Shown: positions 16,485 to 24,089 of the stretch, one piece after another
Layout: each line of letters begins with the position of its first letter
Position numbering within the stretch: the first letter of the stretch is position 1
Origin: SB11 sp037968475
GTDB lineage: Bacteria > Bacteroidota > Bacteroidia > UBA8524
DNA: 64,000 nucleotides
Direction of reading: 5' to 3'
NCBI GenBank assembly: GCA_037968475.1
Contig: JBBKVO010000004.1
Location: 62,001 to 126,000, forward strand
Notes under the pieces: generated by a model
Told to the model about the DNA's origin: nothing
Databases searched by the model: none
Seen by the model: the letters and a program-made list of their open reading frames with translations, nothing else
Program-made: the position numbers and the translations under genes

Positions 16485-17543
16485 ATGAACATTCATTTAG
16501 TATCAGGCGGTTGTGGTTTTGTGGGACGTAACTTGGTGAAACGCCTATTAAAAACTACCTCCGATACCCTTTTTGTTATAGATGATTTAAGCGCAGGCAC
16601 GCCTTCTCCCGACGAGTGGCTAGAAGATTCTGCCTATACCCAAAAAGATGATTTGAAACTTTATGCCGACGGGCGTATGGTATATTGGCAGGGTGATTTC
16701 CGTGCATTTTTGCGCCACATTACCCAAAACCATAATCATATAAACGATACTTACGGGTTTAGCTATCCTAAGTTTACGGATATATTCCATTTTGCGGCCA
16801 TTGTTGGCGGACGTTCTAAAATTGATGGCGACCCTATGATGGTGGCGTTGGATTTGAGTATTGATGCCGAATTGTTTTATTGGGTGTGCAACTACAAGCC
16901 CAAACGTGTTATGTTCCCTAGCAGCAGTGCTGCATACCCTGTTGATTTGCAAACCACCAGCAATGCCATTGCCCTTAGCGAAAGCGATATAAGTTTTGAC
17001 GGTAGCTTGGGTCAACCTGATATGACGTACGGTTGGAGTAAATTAACTGGCGAATACCTTGCCCATATTGCTGCCCAATACTACGGTATATCGGTAGCGT
17101 GTGTGCGCCCTTTTAGCGGTTATGGCGAAGACCAAGACCTTACTTACCCTGTGCCTGCTATTGCAGCACGTGCAGCCAAAAAAGAAGATCCTTTTGAGGT
17201 GTGGGGTAGCGGACAACAAGGCCGCGATTTTGTGCATATTGATGATTGTATTGATTGTATTTTGATGGCTTTGGATAATATTAGCGATGGCAGTGCCATA
17301 AACATTGGTTCTGGCAAGCTAACCAGCTTTTTAGAAATTATTGAGTTGTTTACCAAATTTGCAGGGTATGAACCAACTATTAAACCATTGTTGGATAAAC
17401 CCGTTGGTGTGCATAGCCGTTATGCCAATATGGAGTATGTAAACAGCAAATTTAACTGGTACCCAAAAATTAGTACAGAAGAAGGTATGCGCCGCGTATA
17501 CAATGCTGCTGTAAAGCGTATTGCCGAGCAACAAAATGCTTAA
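16485..17543 (+). CDS. NAD-dependent epimerase/dehydratase (extended SDR)
   Basis: 352 residues. The cofactor motif GGCGFVGRNL near the N-terminus is G-x-x-G-x-x-G. FHFAAIVGG, the S-S-S-A-A strand and YGWSKLTGEYLA (the Y-x-x-x-K catalytic pair) complete the extended SDR signature. VRPFSGYGEDQ and WGSGQQGRDFVHIDDCIDCI are the sugar-nucleotide binding region. It probably acts on an NDP-sugar for surface polysaccharide or lipooligosaccharide, in the cytoplasm. The exact reaction (4-epimerase or dehydratase) is not clear. A strong terminator follows. Confidence 0.85.
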   Translation: MNIHLVSGGCGFVGRNLVKRLLKTTSDTLFVIDDLSAGTPSPDEWLEDSAYTQKDDLKLYADGRMVYWQGDFRAFLRHITQNHNHINDTYGFSYPKFTDIFHFAAIVGGRSKIDGDPMMVALDLSIDAELFYWVCNYKPKRVMFPSSSAAYPVDLQTTSNAIALSESDISFDGSLGQPDMTYGWSKLTGEYLAHIAAQYYGISVACVRPFSGYGEDQDLTYPVPAIAARAAKKEDPFEVWGSGQQGRDFVHIDDCIDCILMALDNISDGSAINIGSGKLTSFLEIIELFTKFAGYEPTIKPLLDKPVGVHSRYANMEYVNSKFNWYPKISTEEGMRRVYNAAVKRIAEQQNA

Positions 17544-17564
17544 TATCTTTTAACCATAATTGAT

Positions 17565-17597
17565 AACAGCCCCAAAGCATATTACTTTGGGGCTGTT
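17565..17597 (+). terminator. Rho-independent terminator of the epimerase gene
   Basis: AACAGCCCCAAAG (17565-17577) pairs perfectly with CTTTGGGGCTGTT (17585-17597) around a 7-base loop and is followed by TTTGG. Confidence 0.85.
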
Positions 17598-17662
17598 TTG
17601 GTATTAGGGTATAGGGGTGGTTTGTGTTTAGTGAATTGTATTTTATTGTTTTAGCGGCTAAT

Positions 17663-17813
17663 ATCAATACGCCAACTTTTATCACCCTCAGTACCTCCTT
17701 ATCCGCGCACAACCCTTCGACTTCGCTCAGGGCGACAGCACAAGGAGGAAAGCCACTCCACAACCCTTTGATTTTTGCACATTTTGCCAAAAATATAGCA
17801 TTGCATCGTCCCC
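17663..17813 (+). repeat. Dispersed repeat of about 150 bp, copy 1
   Basis: It aligns along its full length with 30794-30943. Both contain ACGCCAACTT, then CCCTTCGACTTCGCTCAGG, GCAAGGAGG-type and GAAAGCCAC-type segments and an ATTTTGNCAAAA end. Identity by eye is roughly four in five. No open frame is conserved between the copies. Confidence 0.7.
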
Positions 17814-17823
17814 CTTGCGAGAA

Positions 17824-18014
17824 ACTATACCCATTTACACGTATGGATAATTTTTTAGTTAACTCACCCCAAATAATGAGTTCAGTACAGGCGTTCATAA
17901 TTCCCCCTCTCTTTTTTTAGAGAGGGGCGCTTTATGTGATTCCGACTTTCCCATAAAACAGGGGTGAGTTAAAACCAACTACTATTTTTTGGGTTGCGTG
18001 TAAATGGGTATAGT
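17824..18014. repeat. Fold-back element with 18-bp terminal inverted repeats
   Basis: ACTATACCCATTTACACG at 17824-17841 is the exact reverse complement of 17997-18014. Further inside, ACTCACCCC (left) faces GGGGTGAGT (right), and at the centre CCCCTCTCT (17904-17912) pairs with AGAGAGGGG (17919-17927). The whole 191 bases could fold on itself, as in a MITE. No transposase is encoded. Confidence 0.6.
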
Positions 18015-18103
18015 TACCCCCTTGGGGGCTGCCATGTTGAGCGGAATCGAAACATAAGTGCGTATGCGTAGGGGGATGATAAAGACAACTAATTGAACCA
18101 CAT

Positions 18104-18158
18104 TGTCGAGCGGACGCTCTATTATTTGGGGCACAAGCGGACGCTTGAGCCAGCTTTG
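18104..18158. repeat. Double-hairpin repeat, copy 1
   Basis: It contains GAGCGGACGCTC and AAGCGGACGCTT, each a 5-bp stem with a 2-base loop, joined by TATTATTTGGGGCAC and followed by GAGCCAGCTTT. Copies 2 and 3 lie at 18350-18402 and 18547-18600. Confidence 0.8.
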
Positions 18159-18349
18159 CTATTGTTAGTATTGAGTGTGAATAGGGAGTCATTCCTGCTT
18201 TGGCAGGAATCTATATCCTAAACATATTTGCCAAAAAATATAGCATTGCATTGTTCCTCTTGGGGGCTGTCATGTTAAACGGAGTCGAAACATAAGTGCG
18301 TATGCGAAGGGGGTAGGGGGATGATAAAGACAACTAATTGAACCACATT

Positions 18350-18402
18350 GCCGAGCGGACGCTCTATTATTTTGGGCACAAGCGGACGCTTGAGCCAGCT
18401 TT
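18350..18402. repeat. Double-hairpin repeat, copy 2
   Basis: Nearly identical to copies 1 and 3, with one base changed in the linker (TATTTTGGGCAC). Together with the 80 bases before it, it is part of a longer tandem duplication of about 18013-18158 (with CATAAGTGCGTATGCG and ATGATAAAGACAACTAATTG in both blocks). Confidence 0.8.
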
Positions 18403-18546
18403 ATTAAAGGGGTGTGAGGCGGTGTCATGCCGAACTCGTTTCAGCATCTTGCTCTACATTACACCAAAATTGGGCAATAAGATCCCGAAACAAGTCCGGG
18501 ATGACAACGCAAAGAATGGGCAAAAAAATAGATTTGATACTATTCT

Positions 18547-18600
18547 GCCGAGCGGACGCTCTATTATTTGGGGCACAAGCGGACGCTTGAGCCAGCTTTG
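18547..18600. repeat. Double-hairpin repeat, copy 3
   Basis: Same sequence as copy 1 across the double hairpin. The upstream CATAAGTGCGTATGCG block of copies 1 and 2 is missing here, so the double hairpin is the mobile or amplified unit rather than the longer block. Confidence 0.8.
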
Positions 18601-18703
18601 TACTCACACAGATTCTCAATCAAGTTGAGAATGACAGCTGCCGCACTTGCTTACCTCACAATGGGCAGAGTTATAAAGTTTTATTTAGGGGAAAAAGAGT
18701 GTA

Positions 18704-21700
18704 TTAAAAATCGTAACCAACCCCAAATTGGTAAATGCGGTCTCTAAACTCACCATTGGCAATGCCCCAAGCCATATCAAAGCGAATATAGTAGCCAAAT
18801 ATGCGGCTGCGCAATCCAATACCTGTACTGCCCACAACAGGACTTTCGGCATTGGTTACAGTAACTATATAGCCACCACCATCAACCACTTTGGTATTAT
18901 ACGGCTGTTCGGCAAAGGGTGATGAACCGTACCATGCTGTACCTAAATCGAAAAAGGGTACCACCATAAAATTGCGTAAGAAATCAGAACGTACAGGGTT
19001 TTGAGTTACATAAGAAGCAACGGGTATGCGCACCTCGCTATTCCACAAAAAGTAATTCGTGCCGTTGCGTATGTTTTGTTTAAACCCACGTAAGCTATTG
19101 GCCTGCATTTGAAAAACATATTGCGAACCTGTGCCGCGTGCAACAGAGCCATCGTATGATGAGCCTATCCAGTTTTCTATACCACCAATGTAGTACTGTA
19201 CTTTAGAAGAGCCCACCGAAGCATTAAGCGTTAATCTGTTTGCCCAAATTATTTTGTTGTGTAGTTTAGTGTATTTGCGGTAGTCAATACCCAAGTTTAT
19301 TACGTTTCGGGTTGCTTGCTCGGTATTTTGATAGTACTCTGCAAATATTTTAAAACGTGTACCGTAGGGAAGGTTTATATCAATGTTTTTAGTGTTATCA
19401 AACACCAACTCGGTTTTGTTACCTATCCAAGTATATTGGTGGTTGGGTTGGTTTAGGCTAAAACTATCTGTACCTAAAATTATGTTTTTATCCTGCCTGC
19501 CAAATGCGTGTATTTTTAGGGCTACGGTTTCATTAAAAGGTATTTTTATACCACCCGTAAACTGGTTTACCAATTGGCGGCTTATTAATGCCCCATCAAG
19601 CCTGCGTGATAAGCGGAAAAAACCTACATCCCAATTGATGCGGTGTTTGCGGTTTTGGTATTCAATAAAATAATCACTCCCGTTTAAAGAGAAGGGAATG
19701 CGAACACCTGCATCTATTCTATGGTTATTCAACAGGTCGCTAATAGCCGTTTTTACCTGCAATACCACATTCATATTGGCAAATACACTGGGGCCGTTTC
19801 CGCCTGTGTTTAGGTGGTAGTAAGTATTTATTATGCTGTTATCCAATTGCGATACATAATAATCGGGAAACATAGCGGTGAAAAAACTACCTGTGTTGCC
19901 TTTACCTTTTATTATATCGCTGCCTTTGTCTCGTCCTTTGGTATTTAGTATATAATCTTCGGGAAAATCGGTTTGGAAGTGATATGCCCCATCATCTTCT
20001 TTTACAGAATCAATAGGCACAATAATAAAATTGGCTTTTTCAGTTATTATGCTATCCTCTCGTTGGTCTATTAATAAGGCATTTTCAGGCACATCATCGC
20101 CGTAATAAAAATTAACCTTGGTGCTTAGGCGATATTCCGTAGGTACTATTTTAATGTATTGTGCATCGCTTTCTACCTCGTCAGAAACATTGGTTTCAAA
20201 AATTTGGTAATGGTTGTTATACATCAACAGGTTGTACTCGGCATCGTCGCTGCTGGCCATATCACGCCCCAGTATATTGCGCTTATAATTGGTAAGCGGG
20301 AAATATTTATAGGTAGGGGCAGTGTGTATTTTAACGTTAATGGCCGTTATGTTGCTATCGGCGGTGTTGTATATCGTGCCATTAATAGCCAATTGATTGT
20401 GGCTGCCTTGCGGTATAGGGCTTGTGCTAATAATGGTGTCGTTTTGCCCGTTTGCTTTGCTAATAATAGCGCGTGCGTAGTGAAATCCTATTGTGTCTTT
20501 ACACGCATAGGCATTGTATATGCCGCTAATATCAGATACAAAGGAGTAGTAACCGGGCAGGTAAAAAACGGGTTGTATTTCGTTTACATACGGAGTGTTT
20601 GTTACCCGTTTTAGTAGATTACTGCGTACAGGAAAATCGTACATAAAAACATCAAAATTGCTTTCTTCGCTTAGTGTTTCAAAATAAGTCCCATCAAAGT
20701 GCAAGGTATCGTATGGACGATTTGAGCTAAATATTATCTTGCTTTGGTCGTCGTTAAACCTTGGCCATAAATCATCGTATATATCATCAGTAAGTTGGGT
20801 AATCTCACCAGTGGCAAGGCTATACAAATACAAATCGGTTTGCCCGTTTTTTATGGCTGATAGCAAAAGGGTATTATCATCGGCAAAATCATAACTAAGC
20901 ACTTGGTCTACGCTGGCAGGCAATATAAAGCGGTCGGTAATTTTACCATCCTTATCCAATTTCACCAATCGGGTTTTGCCTTTTTCAAAATATATTACAC
21001 CTAAATTTCGGCCTTTGGGTTCCCATGCCAAAACGGGGTAATCGTAGTTTATAACTTGGTAACCTTCGTGTTTGCCGCCTGTAAAAACGGTAAACTCTTT
21101 TTTGCTGCTTTTATCGTAAAGTTTCACCTTCCACAGCCCGTTTTTGTTCATCACAAAAGCCACTTTTCGGCCATTGGGGTGTGTTTTTAGTTGTGTATGT
21201 GGATAGCTGGAGACATTATCGGGTATGTTTAGCAGTTTGCGGGGTACAGTTCTATCTGCCTCGGCATCTTTATATTTATTTTGATAATAGGCCAGCCACT
21301 CGTCAATCAGTTGGCTGCTGCTTATGCCTAGCGCGTAATTAAAAGCCCCTTCAAAGCCTTTACTTATTCTGGTAAGGAAAAGTACCTCGGGTATTTGTCT
21401 CTTGCCGTATTTGGCTGCTATGAAGTTCCAAATGCTATGGCCTGCAATTATTGCGTCTTCTTCGCTAAGCCAATTAAATTTTTCATACTTGCCCGATAAT
21501 ATACCGTCGCGCACTTTATTATCAATATCCGTATTCCAAGGTTCGGCAGCATAAGCTGTAAGTCCTTTAAAAAACCACGAGGGCAGAAACAACAGGCTTG
21601 ATGATTGTACCCGCTCTTGTATCGAGCTTCCGTATATCATCTCGCTAAGTACAATTTCAGCAATGCCTTCCCGTATTTGGCGTTCAAAATCGGAGTGTGT

Positions 21701-22093
21701 ACCGTTGTAGTAAGCCATCACCTTGTTATCTACCACATAAGTGTAGCCGCCCACATTGTATAGTTGCTCTTTTAGTCCTGTATTACTTTGGCGTAGGTCT
21801 TCAATAGTATTAAAGACCACAATTTCTACCTTACCGCCTACGCGGTACGAGAAAAGTTCTTCAATTTCGCTTATGTTTTGTTCAGCCGTTAAGCGGGCAT
21901 AGTCGGCTAGGTTTTTTCCACCTTCATAAAAAAAAGCGTCAACGTTTTCGCTACTTACTACTTGCCAGTCAATATCTTTATAAGGCAATCGGTTTTGGCC
22001 AAAAGAAGTATTTACACCTTGTCCCAATACTCCAAAGGGTACAAGCGAAAGTATAAGAACTAGTATAGAAAAGATTTTTTTGGCTGAAACCAT
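18704..22093 (-). CDS. TolB-like propeller and outer-membrane beta-barrel protein
   Basis: 1129 residues with a signal peptide ending LVPFGVLGQ. Residues 30-290 resemble the non-catalytic relatives of the peptidase MA fold: VEIVVFNTIEDLRQSN, then a QIREGIAEIVLSEM helix where active members have HExxH, then LPSWFFKGLTAYAAEPW. Residues about 300-560 form a TolB/PD40-type propeller with repeats such as NPNGRKVAFVMNKNGLWKV and WPRFNDDQSKIIFSSNRP. The last 400 residues are barrel-like, ending QFGVGYDF with a C-terminal aromatic residue. This suggests a large outer-membrane protein with a periplasmic sensing or binding part. It lies next to the T9SS block, but a T9SS role is only conjecture. Confidence 0.75.
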   Translation of the reverse strand: MVSAKKIFSILVLILSLVPFGVLGQGVNTSFGQNRLPYKDIDWQVVSSENVDAFFYEGGKNLADYARLTAEQNISEIEELFSYRVGGKVEIVVFNTIEDLRQSNTGLKEQLYNVGGYTYVVDNKVMAYYNGTHSDFERQIREGIAEIVLSEMIYGSSIQERVQSSSLLFLPSWFFKGLTAYAAEPWNTDIDNKVRDGILSGKYEKFNWLSEEDAIIAGHSIWNFIAAKYGKRQIPEVLFLTRISKGFEGAFNYALGISSSQLIDEWLAYYQNKYKDAEADRTVPRKLLNIPDNVSSYPHTQLKTHPNGRKVAFVMNKNGLWKVKLYDKSSKKEFTVFTGGKHEGYQVINYDYPVLAWEPKGRNLGVIYFEKGKTRLVKLDKDGKITDRFILPASVDQVLSYDFADDNTLLLSAIKNGQTDLYLYSLATGEITQLTDDIYDDLWPRFNDDQSKIIFSSNRPYDTLHFDGTYFETLSEESNFDVFMYDFPVRSNLLKRVTNTPYVNEIQPVFYLPGYYSFVSDISGIYNAYACKDTIGFHYARAIISKANGQNDTIISTSPIPQGSHNQLAINGTIYNTADSNITAINVKIHTAPTYKYFPLTNYKRNILGRDMASSDDAEYNLLMYNNHYQIFETNVSDEVESDAQYIKIVPTEYRLSTKVNFYYGDDVPENALLIDQREDSIITEKANFIIVPIDSVKEDDGAYHFQTDFPEDYILNTKGRDKGSDIIKGKGNTGSFFTAMFPDYYVSQLDNSIINTYYHLNTGGNGPSVFANMNVVLQVKTAISDLLNNHRIDAGVRIPFSLNGSDYFIEYQNRKHRINWDVGFFRLSRRLDGALISRQLVNQFTGGIKIPFNETVALKIHAFGRQDKNIILGTDSFSLNQPNHQYTWIGNKTELVFDNTKNIDINLPYGTRFKIFAEYYQNTEQATRNVINLGIDYRKYTKLHNKIIWANRLTLNASVGSSKVQYYIGGIENWIGSSYDGSVARGTGSQYVFQMQANSLRGFKQNIRNGTNYFLWNSEVRIPVASYVTQNPVRSDFLRNFMVVPFFDLGTAWYGSSPFAEQPYNTKVVDGGGYIVTVTNAESPVVGSTGIGLRSRIFGYYIRFDMAWGIANGEFRDRIYQFGVGYDF

Positions 22094-22188
22094 GTAGATA
22101 GCAAACTTACTTACTTATTTTAACAGTATAAACTGTTTAGAGGGCTAAATTGTTGTAATGGGTATAAATTTGAGCGATTTTTAATGAT

Positions 22189-22830
22189 ATGGAAGTACAA
22201 GCGTTTACATTTAATTTTTTTGCCGAGAATACCTACGTGCTGTTTGATGAAACCAAAGAGTGTGTAATTGTTGACCCTGGCTGCTATTTTGAAGAGGAGA
22301 AGCAAGCTCTTAAAAATTTTATTAGCGAAAATGGGCTAACCCCTGTAAAACTGCTAAACACCCATTGCCATATAGATCATATTTTTGGTAATGCTTTCGT
22401 GGCTGAGACCTATAAAATTGATTTGTATTGCCACCCTAAAGAGGTGGAGTGGATAGAGCAAGCACCTTACTATGGGCAGGCGATGTATAATGTGCGTATT
22501 GACCCATCGCCATTGCCAAAGTTTTTTTTAGATGAAGGTGATACGGTTACTTTTGGCAATACCACATTGGATGTATTTTTTACCCCCGGCCACTCTGTAG
22601 GTAGTATAGTTTTTTATAGCAAAGCTGATGCTAAGGCTATTGTGGGTGATGTTATTTTTAACCGTAGTATAGGCCGCACGGATTTACCCGGCGGCAACTA
22701 CGCGCACCTTGAAAACTCGATAAAAACCAAAATATATACTTTGCCTGATAATACAATATTGTATGCAGGGCACATGGAACCTACAACAGTAGGGGAGGAG
22801 AAACGCGAAAATCCGTTTGTAAAGGGCTAA
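22189..22830 (+). CDS. MBL-fold metallohydrolase (glyoxalase II-like)
   Basis: 213 residues. The metal-binding motif THCHIDH gives H59, H61, D63 and H64; TPGHSVGSIVFY supplies the next histidine; VGDVIFNRSIGRTDLPGG holds the bridging aspartate; GHMEPTTVGEEKRENPF the last histidine. The sequence closely follows the Bacteroidota glyoxalase II-like group, which probably hydrolyses a thioester or related compound in the cytoplasm, but hydroxyacylglutathione is doubtful because many of these bacteria lack glutathione. It converges with porV and shares a terminator that overlaps both stop codons. Confidence 0.9.
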   Translation: MEVQAFTFNFFAENTYVLFDETKECVIVDPGCYFEEEKQALKNFISENGLTPVKLLNTHCHIDHIFGNAFVAETYKIDLYCHPKEVEWIEQAPYYGQAMYNVRIDPSPLPKFFLDEGDTVTFGNTTLDVFFTPGHSVGSIVFYSKADAKAIVGDVIFNRSIGRTDLPGGNYAHLENSIKTKIYTLPDNTILYAGHMEPTTVGEEKRENPFVKG

Positions 22831-22842
22831 AAGCTAGCCCTT
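22822..22842. terminator. Bidirectional terminator over two stop codons
   Basis: AAGGGCTA (22822-22829) pairs with TAGCCCTT (22835-22842), loop AAAGC, with TTATTTTTG after it on the plus strand. The stop codons of the MBL gene and of porV both lie within it. Confidence 0.7.
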
Positions 22843-24046
22843 ATTTTTGCTCGGGTTGGTTTTGCGATTTAAATGCATCAAGGTTGAAGTGCAAGGTAAA
22901 ACGCAATGTGTTTTGTAGTGGATTACGTTGTTGTATTGGCGCAAGGTATGCTGCATCAACACCAAACACTTTGTAGCGAAGACCGATACCAAAGGTTATG
23001 TATTTACGGTTACCCTTGTTTGGGTTTTCATAAAAGAAACCTGTACGTGCAGCAAATGTTTTATTATACCAATACTCTACACCTGTAGAAATATTAATTT
23101 CCTGTAATTCTTCTCTAAAACCACCGGGAGCATCAGAAAACGATTGTAGCATACCTTGTATTACAGGTACATCAGGGTCTTTACCGCTTACAATAATAGG
23201 TTTACCGTCGGCACCTAATACCACACGTCCATTATCATCAATACTATAGATGGCATTACTGGGTATCATTAGCTTATTAAAATCAAGCAAAAAGCCTACA
23301 CTGTTAAACTCGTCAACAATATAGTTGGCATAACCGCCTAGTTTTAAGTTTGTAGGTATAAATTGACGGTTGGCACTGGTGGTATACGTAATTTTATTAC
23401 CAATGTTAGAGATATTAATACCGAAGGCATACTCTAATACTTTACCTTCTAGTTTTCTTTTGTCTTTATAGTAGGCTGAAACATCACCTGCTACAGCAGT
23501 ACCTGCGCGGCCTGTTGCACCACTTTGTTGCAAACCACCGGTAAGGTTTGAGTAAATGAAGCGTAACGATACACCTAAAGAAAACTTTTTTGATAATTGT
23601 GTAGCGTATGCTCCATCAACAGAAAACTCGTTTGGGTTGAATGAACCTAACGAGTTGCCCGATATATCAGTAAAGTTTATTGTACCTAGTGAAAAGTATT
23701 TTAGTGAAGCGGCAAAGGTGCTACGCTTATTTATGCGGCCGTAGCCTGATAGGTATGCGAAGTTTACATCGTTTACCAACTGGCGCAACCAAGGCGTTAT
23801 ACTGGTAGATACACCACCTTCGTCTTCAACAAAAGCATATTTTGCAGGGTTCCAGTGCATGCTGTTTGCATCAGCAGGAAGTGCAACACCGGCATCTCCC
23901 AATGCGCCCGAACGGGCATCAGGGCTTATAAGCAAAAAAGGTACGGTTGTAGTAATAACAGTACGGTTAGTAAACTGTCCTTGTGAGAAAGCCACAGTAG
24001 CAAACAACGTCATCATCAATCCTGCGGCAATATATCTTTTTATCAT
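22841..24046 (-). CDS. porV: T9SS outer-membrane shuttle/channel protein PorV
   Basis: 401 residues, signal peptide MIKRYIAAGLMMTLFATVAFSQ. The start of the mature protein, VPFLLISPDARSGALGDAGV, then ANSMHWNPAKYAFVE, is characteristic of PorV (LptO), a FadL-like 14-strand barrel. The TPWLRQLVNDVNFAYLSGYG region also matches. PorV collects substrates from the translocon and delivers them to the sortase PorU at the cell surface, where their C-terminal signal is removed. It lies directly downstream of porU on the same strand (43-base gap), the usual T9SS arrangement. Confidence 0.95.
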   Translation of the reverse strand: MIKRYIAAGLMMTLFATVAFSQGQFTNRTVITTTVPFLLISPDARSGALGDAGVALPADANSMHWNPAKYAFVEDEGGVSTSITPWLRQLVNDVNFAYLSGYGRINKRSTFAASLKYFSLGTINFTDISGNSLGSFNPNEFSVDGAYATQLSKKFSLGVSLRFIYSNLTGGLQQSGATGRAGTAVAGDVSAYYKDKRKLEGKVLEYAFGINISNIGNKITYTTSANRQFIPTNLKLGGYANYIVDEFNSVGFLLDFNKLMIPSNAIYSIDDNGRVVLGADGKPIIVSGKDPDVPVIQGMLQSFSDAPGGFREELQEINISTGVEYWYNKTFAARTGFFYENPNKGNRKYITFGIGLRYKVFGVDAAYLAPIQQRNPLQNTLRFTLHFNLDAFKSQNQPEQK

Positions 24047-24089
24047 TCGGTTAATTTATTGGGGCAAATATATTATTTCGCCTAAAACT

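Larger units (their letters stand above)
17598..18703. repeat. Non-coding patch of REP-like palindromic elements
   Basis: About 1.1 kb with no credible gene. It contains several classes of short palindrome of the kinds that recur between genes: CCCTTCGACTTCGCTCAGGG at 17714; ATTCCTGC/GCAGGAAT near 18190; a GATCCCGAAACAAGTCCGGGA element near 18481; ATTCTCAA/TTGAGAAT near 18611. Three copies of a double hairpin and two copies of a longer block are listed separately. Open frames across it are chance readings over the repeats, with neither consistent starts nor codon bias. Confidence 0.75.

Noticed and set aside
18104..18600. CRISPR array suggested by three similar units
   Set aside because: Only three units, spacing of about 246 and 197 bases, and units that are double hairpins themselves; no cas genes.
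17624..18628. Several open frames of 64-98 codons in the non-coding patch
   Set aside because: They run through palindromic repeats, share peptides only because the DNA repeats, and lack plausible starts.
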